Of a stretch of 64,000 nucleotides of DNA, positions 1 through 11,500 are shown piece after piece. Both the position numbers and the translations under genes were made by a program. Source of the DNA: Sitta carolinensis (taxonomy: Eukaryota; Chordata; Aves; Passeriformes; Sittidae). Location of the stretch: positions 108,276,108 through 108,340,107 of the forward strand of contig CM063283.1 in NCBI GenBank assembly GCA_032173965.1, written 5' to 3'. The notes under the pieces are model-generated. The model was not told the DNA's origin. It searched no databases and worked only from the letters and a program-made list of their open reading frames with translations. The first letter of the stretch is position 1. The number at the start of each line of letters is the position of its first letter.

Positions 1-129
1 GGGGGAGAAGGCAGTGAAAGCTGCACCTTCAGCCTGGCCCTGCTGGCCGAGGGAGGGCAGGGATGCAGGGAAAGCCTCTCTGAGCCAGTCAAGCTGCAGT
101 TGTGACACATCCTCCGTCCCCGGACCCCG

Positions 130-520
130 AGGCAGAGGCGCCGGCACACAGGGGGTTACAGTGAAGTTATAACTTTAGCTGTTAAAATTCATGAGGTGTA
201 AAATACAAATTGCATGTCGTGGATGAGCTGCCTTTAAAGTTTATATATTACTCTCCCCCAGCCCGCTCCAGTTCAAACCTCTGTTGGCAGGAGCTAATTA
301 GAGCTCACCCAGGAGGGAAGCGCAGCCCCCGTGGGGCAGCACAGGTTAGGCAGGGGGTCACCTGGGCCCGTCCAGACTGTGTTTATAGTTGTTTGGCTAC
401 AGGAAGCTGGGGGAAACCCATGACTAATGCATACATGAGCAATCACAGATCAGAATTAATCCTTTATACTCATTTCTTCATCTTTTTAGACTTCTCAGTT
501 TGAAAGACATGAAGCTCTGC
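130..520. other. Candidate conserved non-coding element
   Basis: This block is free of recognisable repeats and mixes AT-rich homeodomain-like motifs (CTAATTAG near 294, TTTATATATTA near 240) with well-formed GC-rich stretches. A T-rich run follows at about 537-566. No splice-bounded open frame was recognised. The reading as a regulatory element is inference from texture; alignment to other birds would decide. Confidence 0.25.
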
Positions 521-640
521 CTTTGAAGTTTGGGTTTGTTTTTTGGTTTTTGTGGGGGTTTTTTTGTTTGATTATTCCCACAGTTCAATTTATGTAATTT
601 TCCTGTAAAAAACATGCAAAACATTTTTAAATAGTTATCA

Positions 641-1120
641 CAACGCTAAAGCTTTTGCATGTTTTGGGGTTTTTTACATCAAGCTCCAATCTCATTTTTT
701 ATGTGCTCTGTACAACTTGCCACACATCCATCTTCCAGAACCAAGCTTTCTTGAATTTTTGCTCACACTGTTCTCTTGTCCTCAGTACCACTATTTTCAC
801 CATCCCAAGCAGATGGGGAGCAAATAAAAAAGGCCCAGGTAGACACAAGCATTTGGGAGTACCAAACCTGTCTGTAAGGGTTTCTTCATGTCCTGGGTGA
901 CCTTATGTATTCTCACCCAGAATTCAGTGCCCAAGGGAATTTTACTCACATAATTCCTTCCCCACCCAAGAAAGACTTAGGGGATCAGAGATTCAGTAGA
1001 GAAAAAAATATGTAAATGTCCAGAACACAGAGAACGAGCATCAGCTTATGCATAGCTGACTGAATTGAACACAAACAATGATTGAGAATAGGATGGGCTG
1101 GAAGAAGAAATTTAAATATT
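641..1120. other. Intergenic or intronic DNA, nothing specific seen
   Basis: Unique-looking, slightly AT-rich sequence with no recognised exon, repeat family or regulatory motif cluster. The small open frame across 655-900 has low-complexity composition and no family resemblance. Confidence 0.5.
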
Positions 1121-1129
1121 TATCCTAAA

Positions 1130-1450
1130 TGCTCTTTCTTTGCATTTCTTGAAATAAATTACTCCCAGCAATTTCAGGCAGAGATTGTTGATTAATTCCA
1201 GCAAAGAAGAGAGACGGGAAAAATTACTATACATCGTCTATTTCTGAGTTTCAGATGGTCTTTTCATATTTCTTCGTAGTCTTTGTGATTGGGCTTTTTG
1301 ACTCCAGGGTGATTTGTGGGCGGTTTGCAGAGGAGTTCGCTGCTCACGTCACATGTGTAGATATAGATCGTGGAGCACCGTCACAAATACGAGAAAGAAG
1401 TGCTTTGTATAGAGCGGGGTGGAAACACAGACTGTAACCTGGCCAGAAGA
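1130..1450. other. Candidate conserved non-coding element
   Basis: It contains TTGATTAATTCC near 1190, a CACGTCACATGTG-type stretch near 1345 (an E-box CACATG beside a CGTCA half-site), and several CpGs (GGGCGG, ATCGTGG, CACCGTC, ATACGAG) preserved in otherwise CpG-poor DNA. An open frame of 60 codons starts at 1255 but matches nothing known and lacks convincing flanking splice sites. Regulatory function is inference. Confidence 0.25.
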
Positions 1451-1459
1451 TAGCAGGGT

Positions 1460-3195
1460 GAGCAGCACAGATGTCCTGAAGATGGTCTGCTGAGAAGAGC
1501 TCACACTGGGGCCGCTTGCACCCTGATCCCACTCAGCCACTGGCAAAAGCAGCAAGCACCGAGAGAAGCAGAAACCAGGATGCTGTTACAGCTGGTTGAG
1601 CCTCGGCTGACAGAAATGCCCCGGGGCTACTGGCAATCGGACATAAATTAAACCAGTTGTGAAGCTGCTTTAGTTTATACTCGGGCATCAGGCCAGCCCC
1701 AGCTGCCTCAGCAGCAGAGGAAGGTTTTAAAGCTGCCTGTCCTTCCTCGCACGCCTGGCCCGGAGTCGCACGCAGGCTGCCAAGCAAAGGGGCCTCCCTG
1801 TCCCGTGTGAGTGTTCCTCCTCCCTCGGCCAAAACAGGTCCACGGGTGTTACGGCAGCAAACCCCAGAGTGGCTGTGCTGCTGTCTCACGGCTTCAGGGA
1901 GGCTGCAGAAGATGCTCTGGTCTAAGGAATATCCCAAGTAAGGTGGTGTGATTCAGTTTGTGTGAATTCACTGAGGGGAAAATGTCCACAGCTGTGAAAA
2001 AAAGTGATTTGGACTTTTTTTTCTGACTCCAGGAGTCAGAGCGGAGCTTTGCTCGCCCTCTGAAACTCCATGAGCAGCTGCACTGTAATGCACTTAATGA
2101 AAGACTGAAACGGCTTTAAAAATGCTGCCGTGCAGGATAATCCCGTTGGAAACCAGGGGAAGCCTGAGGTCTCACTTGGCTGCTCCCTCGTGTCCTGTGC
2201 CTGCTCACACATCAATCGAGCCCCGCTTGGCAGAGGCGGGCAGCACTGCCAGCACCACCGTGCGCTGCTCCCGTTCCTCCTCGTGCGAGGGGATTTCCTC
2301 ATGTGCCAGCCCAAGGCTGCTGCTGAACCACCTCAGTATGAGCCGCAGCAGGACCTCCAAGTGCCACCGTGAGCACCGAGTGACGCCTCTGAAAGCAGAC
2401 AAAAGGCAGGGCAGAACTGTGTCCCTGTCCCCAAAGCCCCAGGGCTGCCCTTACAGCAGCATGCCCCTGGCAGGCACAGGGTGGGTGGTTCTCTCTGCTG
2501 CTTCAAGCAGCACTGAAGGTTTGGAGATCAGTCAGAATGGTGGCCCAGGGTAATTCTCACTTTTGCCTCCCTCCTTGGGGCTTGCTGCAAGTGCTACAGG
2601 TTTGTGCATTGCCTGAAAGGGAGCCAAGCTAAAGGATGAATTTCCCTGTGTGGCATCTGGAGCTTCAGCAGAGGACATCAGAGAAGCTCTACAAATTCAA
2701 GAAACCATCTCAAATCAGAGGCACCAGTTGTGAAGAGCAGGTGAAGAGCAGTTGTGAACAAGGCTGGTACACAGCTGGCAGCTCTGCTAATCATCTCATA
2801 GGTAAGAAGCAGCACACACCATAACCAAGCCAGAGGATGGCTGGAAGGGAAATGAACCATCTTCCTTGACTCATTGTCACTGGGATTCAGTGAAAGTCAC
2901 ACTGCCATTGCAGCCAAGCCTTTGCAGGCAGTTCCATTCCACACAGGAGGTCTTGCAGGCTCACTGTGACACAGATAAAGACCATGTCCCAATAGCTGAG
3001 ACTTTGCAGTACAAAACAGAATTCCCACACTTCCCCAAAACATTTTTGCCTCTACAGTACATGTGGGAGTCCCTCTGGTTTCTCTGTTTAAAGGTGTTTC
3101 TAATGTTTCCCTCTGATCTAGTTTTCTTTCATGTAATCAGTGAGAGTGAGACCCTGGGGTTTCCTGGAAATCCAGTCAGAGGCTACACTGCATCT
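1460..3195. other. Intergenic or intronic DNA, no gene recognised
   Basis: Moderately GC-rich unique sequence. Overlapping open frames on both strands (for example 1533-1937 minus and 2122-2553 plus) are Ser/Pro/Ala-rich and change composition erratically, as random frames in GC-rich DNA do. No repeat family was recognised. Confidence 0.45.
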
Positions 3196-3201
3196 GTGAA
3201 T

Positions 3202-3250
3202 ACCCTGTGAGGCACGGAAGCCCACCCTGTGAGGCACGGAAGCCCACCCT
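3202..3250. repeat. 22-bp tandem duplication
   Basis: A 22-bp unit containing GTGAGGCACGGAAGCCC occurs at 3202-3223 and again at 3224-3245 with no differences, followed by a 5-base partial third copy. This is a recent local slippage-type duplication. No function is suggested. Confidence 0.9.
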
Positions 3251-3254
3251 GCCC

Positions 3255-4375
3255 CTTCCACCAAACACTGTCAGTGGGCAGTGATTCCTTGTAAATTTGC
3301 CTACAGCACCTTGCAGAAGGAAAGTCTTTCTGGTTTGGGCAGAGCTTAGAACCACTGTGGTTACATTAGCAGCACACTGGGGCCAGAGCATTACTTTCAT
3401 CATTTTCTAGCTATTGTCTTGGTGCTTTTAGTAAACAAACCAGATGGACCAGAGAGGTGATCAGAATGTCCCTACACTGGATGCCAGAACCATCTTGACA
3501 TCAGGCAGCTCTAACATACAAGACAGTGTCCCTTTGCCTCTGCCTCCATTCAAAATCCTTGGCTGCTTTTCCAGTCACAGTACATGTAGAGCTCTCCTGC
3601 CTTCCTCTCAGCTGAACTCACAGCCATTGCCTCGTCCAGCAGAGCAAGGGATGGACACTAAGCACTAGACAACAAAATCATAAAGCATTTGGAAGCCCCA
3701 AAAAGATTTCCATAATGGGACCTGTGGCCACAGCAGCTGCCCAATTGAACATCAGAAAGACCTACTTTCCTATCCAGAGAGCCCTCCATTTATCACATCT
3801 GGACAACGCTGAGGCTGGGGCTGTGGCTGCAGCTGTGGGGTGGCTGGCAGTGGGTGCAGGGCACATTGGGACTCCAGTGGCATGAAAGCTCAGGTGGGTG
3901 GCACCAAGCACACCCAACGGACCAAGAATTATGAGAAAGCAGCCCTTGCTGTCAGAGCCAGCAGCCAATGGAGAAGGTGCCCGGCACAGCTGGGGAGCCA
4001 GAAGTCATTGCCTCCCCATCGGCGTTCTTCACACATCCAGCTTGGTAAGGCGGGGACTTAGAGAAACTAGAGGCTGTTAAACTGCTAGCAGAGCCTGGGG
4101 GGAAAGAGCCTTGCAGGTTCAAGATACACAGAGGGATTTTAAAACCCAGGCTTAGGAATAAAAAGCAAAAAGAAGTTGCTCAGAGGCAGTGCTTTTCAAG
4201 AACCATGCAATGTAGTGACCACCTGAGGTTAATCCAGGCAGAGTGGGTGGCAGGCATACGGAATTACTTGATGGCAGGGGGACGGACCAGCTGAATAAAG
4301 GATTTACTTGTGAGAAGGGCAGAAAAGAAGGGCTGGAGGAGTAAGCAAGTTGGTGGTGAGCCTTTTCACAGCAAG
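3255..4375. other. Intergenic or intronic DNA, nothing specific seen
   Basis: Unique mixed-composition sequence. No recognised exon, repeat or motif cluster. Confidence 0.45.
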
Positions 4376-5180
4376 TGATTAACCGCGGTTTCTAATGAGC
4401 AGAGGGAGACTAAAGCTGACTGCTTTTTTAAAGCCATTTCGATAACATTGGCCTCGATGTAATAAGCTGTTTGTTTGTGCCTACTGGCAGGGACAGCAAG
4501 TAGCTACTAAACATAATCCTCTAGAACCGGGGCGTCAGCTTGTTTAAAAGTGTCAGCAACAGCATCCAAAAGGGCCCAGGCCCCATCACAACAACCATCC
4601 CAAGCGCTATTTAAGTGTCCTCAAGTTCTTTTGTGCTCTCTCTCTTTCTGCCCTCTCTTTACCCTATTCTTCTCCCTCCCCGGGCGGCGGTGGGGCTGAT
4701 TCCCAGCCCTGTGCCCCCAGACTGGCCCGGAGGCTCAGGGTGGGCTGGCCCGTGGCCGGGGATCCCCGGGTGACCTTCGAATGGTGTCCCTGCCAGTTCA
4801 CTGAGCTGCCCTTTCCGATAAGCGTCACTGCTGGCGAAAGCAGGCAGATTATTGATGGGGGGCACAAGGAGGGCAGCGGGCCGGGGAGCTGTAGGGAGGG
4901 GCAGGCGGATCAGCCTGCCCGCTCGGGATATTTGAGGAGGTTTGTCCGCCCCTTTGCGACGAGGGGTACTTCTGGGAATCTGTGCTTCCCTGATAATGCT
5001 GATGAGTACACACGCTTTCTTAAAATAGCATGAAAACATCGTGCAACAGCGCAATTAAATGCAACCCGCAGAACAGGCTGGAAACAAAGCTGAACTCACA
5101 GCCCCAGCCAAGCCCTTTCGACCTGGAACGCAATGCTCCTTTAAAGTCACGGATGCACAAATAAACACCACTCTTTTATA
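4376..5180. other. Candidate conserved regulatory element with CpG-rich core
   Basis: It opens with a 10-bp palindrome AACCGCGGTT (4381-4390) and continues through a repeat-free stretch with TCGATAAC-, CTCGATG- and TAATAAGC-like words to about 4610. A CpG-dense, GC-rich core follows at about 4680-4960, then a TA-rich flank with GATAATGCTGATG near 4992 and GCGCAATTAAATGC near 5050. The abrupt AT/GC alternation and CpG retention resemble vertebrate developmental enhancers or a weak CpG island. Overlapping open frames of up to 131 codons are unrelated to known proteins. Confidence 0.35.
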
Positions 5181-5189
5181 ATCACCTCT

Positions 5190-6200
5190 TTCTATTGCAA
5201 TGCCAAATCGTTCCTTTTACAAACGAAAAAATTCCAAAGTCCTGCCTGTTTTCCTGGTGTGCCAAAGTTTCCCGGTTACCACTGCAGTGCCTGCAGGGAC
5301 CCTGGCATCACAGGGAGCTGAAGGTGAGACACGGTAGCTTGGGCCAAATCACTGGGAAGCAGAGGGACCACTTTTATGCCTCTTTCAGGGCCATGGATGA
5401 CAAGGCTACTTGCCTGAAACACTGTCAGAGCCTGGGTGGCTCTCAAGTGGGTGAACACTGGGAGTGGCAGCATTTTATTTTTGCTAATTATTATTTATAT
5501 TACCATAACTCCTTCTCACAGCAGTTTCTACAACTCTATCCTTTGGATATGTGCCATTTCTGACAGGTGAGTGTGAAAAAAACTCATAGGAGATGGTGGT
5601 CTTTGAAGAGGCACACTCAATTTTCTTTTCTGGATTTCCAAAATTCCTTGTTGCAAAACAGAAAGTCAATTGCTTATGTGATCCCAAGTTCAAAACCTAC
5701 TAATGGCAAGCAAAGTACTCCATGCCAGTTCTCTACACTTGAATCCACAGTGCTTGATTTGCCTGGAGACTTTGCAAATACACTGACACACAATCTCTGC
5801 CTCTGGAAAGAGTTGGACCCTCTTCCTTTAGCTCCCTTGATAGTTTCTGGTATATCACTCCCTTCTCCACGGGCTCCCCCTTTCTCGTCTGAGTCCCCAA
5901 CTCATTCTTCGTCCTGTTGGGATGAAGAACCACTTCATTTCAGAGTGCTGCCAGCTTCCTAGTGCTGGTGGATCCCCAATCCACAGGACCCCTCTGAAAA
6001 TGGGTGACTGGAAAACAAGCTGCTAAGAGCCACCTTCTCAGGGCAAGTTGATGGAACCCAGACTCCCCAGGCTCAAGTCAGGGCAGAAAGCAATAGACTT
6101 TATGCTTTTAAAGGCATTTTCATCAAAAGTTAGTTAGTTAGATTTAGTGGCATTTAATCCCATGGCCAGAGAGAACAGTGCAGCTCATGCTGTGCTGGGC
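5190..6200. other. Intergenic or intronic DNA, nothing specific seen
   Basis: Unique sequence with several moderate open frames on both strands (131 codons at 5567-5962 plus), none with family resemblance. A short TTAG run lies near 6129. Confidence 0.45.
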
Positions 6201-6223
6201 AAGAGACCTCACCAGGGAATTAC

Positions 6224-6290
6224 CGACGTCACTCAGCGCTGGCAGTCTGGATATAAATAGGCCTGCCTGACAGCTGCTGGGTCTCCACCC
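6224..6290 (+). promoter_or_regulatory. Candidate TATA core promoter with CRE-like site
   Basis: CGACGTCA at 6224-6231 is a one-mismatch cAMP response element (consensus TGACGTCA). TATAAATAG at 6252-6260 is a good TATA box. The 20-bp gap between them is compatible with an activator site just upstream of a TATA box, which would place initiation near 6283-6290. No recognised coding sequence follows: the frames starting at 6299 and 6303 match no known protein. A lone TATA/CRE pair can arise by chance. Confidence 0.25.
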
Positions 6291-6299
6291 TTCTTTCCT

Positions 6300-6685
6300 T
6301 GCGTGAACTTGTGTTTCCTGTTAAAGTTGCAGGACTATTTGAGGTTTGGCTGGAAAGGAGCAGATGTTCTGCAAATGACACCAAGAGCCACAGAGAGTAC
6401 AGTGGCATGGACCTCGCAGGGCTGCCCCTTTGCATGCACCAAGCTAGAGGGGAGAGCTCACAACAGGGGCAGGCTTCCCTCTCCTGGAAAACAAATTTCC
6501 CCACAACAAATTCTCATTAACAAAGCCCAGCTCCTAAGGGTATTTTTAAAATGAGGTGAAAAAACTAGGCTGAAGTTTATACATACAGCTGTTGAGAATA
6601 ACACTGTAAAATTATAAGCGGGCTTGTTTCTCTGGCTGTGCCTCCCTCCCTCTCAGCAAAAGATCCTCACTTCAAAGGGAAAATG
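6300..6685. other. Intergenic or intronic DNA downstream of TATA candidate
   Basis: Unique sequence. Two short overlapping open frames (83 and 73 codons) lie here with no recognised domain. No clear splice donor or poly(A) signal links to the upstream TATA candidate. Confidence 0.4.
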
Positions 6686-6689
6686 CAAG

Positions 6690-6905
6690 CCTCTCCCCCT
6701 CTTCCTGCACTAATTTCTTTCCCTGAAAATATTTTTCCTCCACATTTCCGAAGCATTTCCCAATTAATTACCTCTAGACAGCACCTCACAGCACGGCTGA
6801 GCAATAATGAACGAATCCTTGTGGCTCACATGCTGGTGGCTTTAAAAAAAAAGATCACTTTTAATCAGCAGAATGAGCACAGGGGCAAAGCCTATTGAAC
6901 TCAAG
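6690..6905. other. Candidate conserved non-coding element
   Basis: It contains CCCAATTAATTACC near 6758, GCAATAATGAACGAATCC near 6802 and CTTTTAATCAGC near 6860, a dense set of TAAT-type homeodomain sites in repeat-free DNA. Functional reading is inference. Confidence 0.25.
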
Positions 6906-6909
6906 CATA

Positions 6910-7990
6910 TGCAGGGAGCCCAGAGCAGCTCCAAGAGCAGTGTGACTGCAGTCTGCTCAGTCTGGCCTTCTCCTGAGCAGATTCCTGGGGAAGAATGGCC
7001 AGGGCACTATCCTATGCACATTGCAGCTGGACCTAGGCTACTCACCAGGCAGGTGAAATGGTTTGTAAAACATTACAGTTTTCATTTGAGTTTTCTCTTC
7101 CTCTCACTCTCTCCTTTTTAAAGCCCCATCTTTTGAGCTGATTCCAATGAAACCAATTTTCCTAAGTTTCCCCCTCCTCCACTAGCGCAAAGAAAGGTGC
7201 AGCAAAACTTCAGCTCTGCCTACAAAAAACATGAAGCAAAAGTTGTGCTCTCCCTCCAAAGTCATTATTCCTTTTCACTACAAACATTTTGGGACAAGCA
7301 CTCTCTTTTACTCTCTGTAGAGCATTAAACAGCAAGATCAGCACGCTCTCTATCCACTACTGCAGTCTGAGTAACATGGAGTGGGAACAATTCCCGTTCC
7401 ATTTTCTAGTCTGGTTTCTGAATAGGATGGATGAAGGCTTCTGTGAAACACACAGCTCTTATTTCCTACCTTCCCTTGAGGTGTCCAACGAGATCCTTTA
7501 ACACGGCCTTGCTACCCATTTCAAATGCCTTTTCTCCTAACTGGGACCTGCCATCAGGAAGAAGCTCCTGACTCTGCATAGCTATCTTGCTCCTGTTATA
7601 GTTTTCCTGTTAAGGCACAATTTACTAATATTTTGACATTTAGCAACACCCAGAAAATGCCTCAAAGCCCCTACAATTCTACTTATAGACTGCATCCTCC
7701 TTAATCTGAAATTTACTGTACTGGGATAGTAGGAATTTTATACTTAGGGTGAATTCTGAGAATTCTTTAGCAAATTAATTGCCCGTTCCTTCTTAAAATT
7801 TCAACATTCTCACGTTAAGTGATGCATATATTGAAGATGAGCAACTTATGATGACATTGTCCCATTTTCCTCCTCTCAAAATTTGAGTAGACTTTTTAGT
7901 CAGCTCCAGAAAAAATTACAGCTGGCTCCTCTGATCACCAGTGAATCACCTGGCCCACACATCAAGCATTGCCTCCTCCAGGATGGAATG
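6910..7990. other. Intergenic or intronic DNA, nothing specific seen
   Basis: AT-leaning unique sequence with pyrimidine-rich runs around 7085-7270. No recognised gene or repeat. Confidence 0.45.
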
Positions 7991-7999
7991 CAGCATGAG

Positions 8000-8540
8000 A
8001 CGGTATGCAAAATTAATTACTATTGCACAGGCAGATTCCTAGGCACTTCCTAGGACAACTAGCTACTTCTGCTCTTCCCTATTTTATTTTATTTTTCACA
8101 GAAAAGAGTGGATGAGTTTCCCCCAAAAGCGACCGATACAGAGCTGTGACTTTGGTGAGAGATTTGTACCAGCTGCTGTTAAAGTTGATCTCCACTTGAC
8201 AAATGATAGCTCTCCTGTGAGCCATAGGCATTTTACTCCCAGAACTAGCTGTGATCTTTCCCATGTTTCTGGCACTAGCTGAGCGTGATAATACCAAGCC
8301 TTGGACCTCCCGTTTGAGAAATTGCTGGTATTGTCTGCAAGTGTCACAATCACATTATCATCCATAAATGGTGCTGTACAGAGGAACTTCTTGGGCCCTT
8401 CTAGCTCGCCACGGTCTGTCCCTTCTGCTTTGGTCGTGCTTGATGCTGTACAGCGAGTACAAATGTGGCTTGATTGGATTAAGGCCTTTATTTCTGTGAG
8501 GTCTGCTACTATTCACTGAGGTTTAATTAAATTTGTGACC
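8000..8540. other. Candidate conserved element with possible cryptic exon
   Basis: The sequence is repeat-free with TTAATTA-type sites at both ends (near 8013 and 8521). A pyrimidine-rich tract ending in CACAG (AG at 8100-8101) makes a plausible splice acceptor. The plus frame starting at 8103 then stays open for 59 codons to TGA at 8280-8282. A weak donor (TTTG/GTGAGA) at 8155 could end a 53-nt exon. The peptide matches no family I recognise, and the downstream part (8340-8530) looks more like a non-coding element. Whether it is transcribed cannot be judged here. Confidence 0.22.
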
Positions 8541-8549
8541 TCCAAGTGG

Positions 8550-11500
8550 TCAGGGAATGTGTGTCAAGTCAGGCACATAGGAGAACTGATTCATTCTGCA
8601 AAAGCTTTGTAGGTGGACAATGCCATTTGAATCTTTCATGACACTGATACCAAGAGAAGGGCCACAGCATCATCAAGTATTATGTTTTTGCTGAGCCTCT
8701 GGGACAAAGGTTTAAGCTGGGAAGGTCCAGGTGAAGGCAAGTCTCACTTTTTATCCCTCCCTAGTTTCTACTGCTTAGCTAGTTCAGTTTACAGAGGCAG
8801 TAAAACCCTTCCTGAGAGACTGCATCACCTGGCAAAGCCTGTGGACCGTGGCGCTGGAGGCTTGTGTAGCCTCTCCTTTATCTTGCACCCCAATCCCCAG
8901 GGGGGCAACTCCCTTCCTCAGGGTAATCCTCTCCCTCACCCACTCTCCCCTTGGTCTCCTGCCTGCCCACGGGCTCTGCCCACCTCCAACCTTGTGGGGA
9001 AAAAGAGAAGCAGCAGAGCCCAGTGTCCATACAGGTAAGAATTCCCTATTGCTGGAGACAGAGGCAGAGTCGGCAGAGGAAAGGCACAAAGCAAAACATA
9101 AAATGAGTCTTGTGAATTTTGTGGCCTCAGCACCCTGTAATTTTGGTAGCATTGAGTAGGGCACGATTTTCAGATTGCAACCCTGCCATGGTCTAATTGC
9201 ATTGACCATCACTACTTCAAACCCCAGGAGAGCACTGGGATGAATTTGGTAGTAATATTTTCCAGTCAACTACTTTGGAAGTATTCTCCTACTTTGGCAG
9301 CAGGTAGTTCCCATATCCCAGCTGGAAGGAGACTCTCTGCCTGGTTTTCTAGACTGCTGATGTGTGACCTGTTACTGTTTATGACAGTGTGCTAGGTGCC
9401 CTTCCTGTGGCAGGAATTTCACCAGCGGGAGAGACAGAACATGGATGTAGCTTCCAGAAAGATGGCTTGAAGCCTGTCCTGTCTCAGAAGACTCTCTTTG
9501 AGTGGAAGAGAGGAGACAAAACAACTGTATCTCAGGGAGGAAGCCAGGGAAGTGGTATCTCAGTGCATCTTTGCCAAAAAGGGTCAAAGAGATGTAGGCA
9601 CTGGTAGCACCTTTCATTAAATAAAATAGAATATCTGAGGAAGACAACCCAGCTTTAAGGAGTGCAAACACCCCTTTATGTCTGACATAGAAGCAACAAT
9701 CTCCCCAAGGTAAATAGGGGTGAGAGCCACTGCTTTATGCTGATTGTCCGAATGATCTGAGGTAAATGACCCTGGTATCTGCAGGGCAGGCTGGGGGATG
9801 TGAAGAACAGTAACCGGGCAGAGGTGACAAGCCTGAAAAGAGACAGCCTGTCCTCCTCTCCTTAGGGTCTAAGGCCAGGAAGGTCCTTCCTTGTGCTGAG
9901 GAGGGATGGGGCTGCATCCTCCCTCTGAGCCTGCAGCTCTCTCCCCAGGCAGCTCACACAAGGAGAGGACTGGGGGACGCTGGGGTGGCTTGGCCTCTGG
10001 TCCAAAGGAACAACAGACATTTAGGGAATTCCTGACAAGGGCCAAGAGAAGGTAAGAAGATGACAAGACCTACACAGAGTAGCAAGCCAGGTAGTTCTGG
10101 GACAGTCACAGTGCAGAGGGGACAGGAGGAGGCAGAGGGACATCTGTTACAAGAGGGGTCCTGTGATGGCAAAGGAGGGAAGCAGAAGCAACAGAAACAG
10201 AAGAACAGCTAGGGAAGACAGGGAATGACTGACAAAAGCACAGTGGAGTGGGATGAGAGAAAGCATGAGATGAGAGGGAGTTGTAAATGGCTGACAGATT
10301 GGAAAACGATCTGTAGGTGGCAAAAGGAAATTATAGAAAAGAGGACATGCTTTTTCTAGGAGAAAGGGGAAGATATTGCAGCTAAGAGAGAGCTTGTAAA
10401 TACTGAAAGGGTTGAGGGGAAGACACTGAAGCAATGATCCCACCAAAACAAGGCTCCAGTCTGGTCTGCCATAGCAAAAATATTTTCTTTGACAAAAATG
10501 TTTCAGGGATCCAGAAGGAGCAGTTTAATCACCAAGAAATATCTCAGAATCCATAAATATTTTTTTAGTCTAAAATTAGAGGCAAGAGAACTCTAAAAAG
10601 AAGTCACAAGAGGCACGAACTGAAATATTTCCAAATGGGATAGGATAGGAGCACCAAGGGGACTTTATTCCAAATGTAAATAAATATACCAAAAATGCAT
10701 CATCATAAGTACCCTGCAAAACAACAAAGGACACTGTACAGTTTCAAAACACTGTCTTATATCTGCAGGTAGTCCATGGGCAGATTTCTTGCTCCAGCTT
10801 CTTTGAACAGCTATGGAATTACAGGAAGAGAATCTGGGCAAATGTCATCTCATTAGAAGACATTCAGGACATGCATCTGCCATTTACTATGAATTAAAAC
10901 CTTGGAGATTAAATTGTCTGCTATCCCCAGGCACACACTGAGAAACATCTCAGCAGTGTTTTCACCCTCCTGATGTATGGTGGAACCATTTTTTTTGTTT
11001 AGATAGTCAAGAAAAGAATACTCTTAATCATGGAAAACTTGTGAAATTGCCATATTTTGAGTACTTGTTGTAATATGGGTACCTCTTGCCCATCTTTGGC
11101 TTTGTGTCATTATTGAGTTGGAGTTTTTAAAACTATGACCCTAAATCTTACTGTCCTTACATCTTAAATACTGTCATCACTCTTAACATGGAGAAGGAGG
11201 CTCAGCAAATGGGCCTAGAGCTTTAAGATTTTTCTTCAAGGACATTATCAATAGTTTCTTGGCAAAGGAGCTCATGGCTTTCCTTCTGGTGATGGTGCCC
11301 AAGTGATTTTGTAGTTTAAGGAAATAGCTCAGCCAATGTATTTCTAGGCAGTTGTCCTGTACACCATTCCCCAAGCACCAATGTCAGAGAAACATAGCAA
11401 GTGCCCCCTGGTCAAAGGATCTGATACATTCTCCTTCACCCTCCAGATCCTGCAGCTTTTAGTAAACGTAAATGTCCGGTGCTACTGATTCAGTACCTGC

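Noticed and set aside
8784..9269. 161-codon minus-strand frame as a gene
   Set aside because: No recognisable domain, no good splice sites or promoter in register, and overlapping frames of similar length on the other strand.
10080..10446. LINE or gene on the minus strand suggested by a long Leu-rich frame
   Set aside because: The frame reflects purine-strand bias. No RT box or other motif could be aligned, unlike the fragment at 61.7-62.3 kb.
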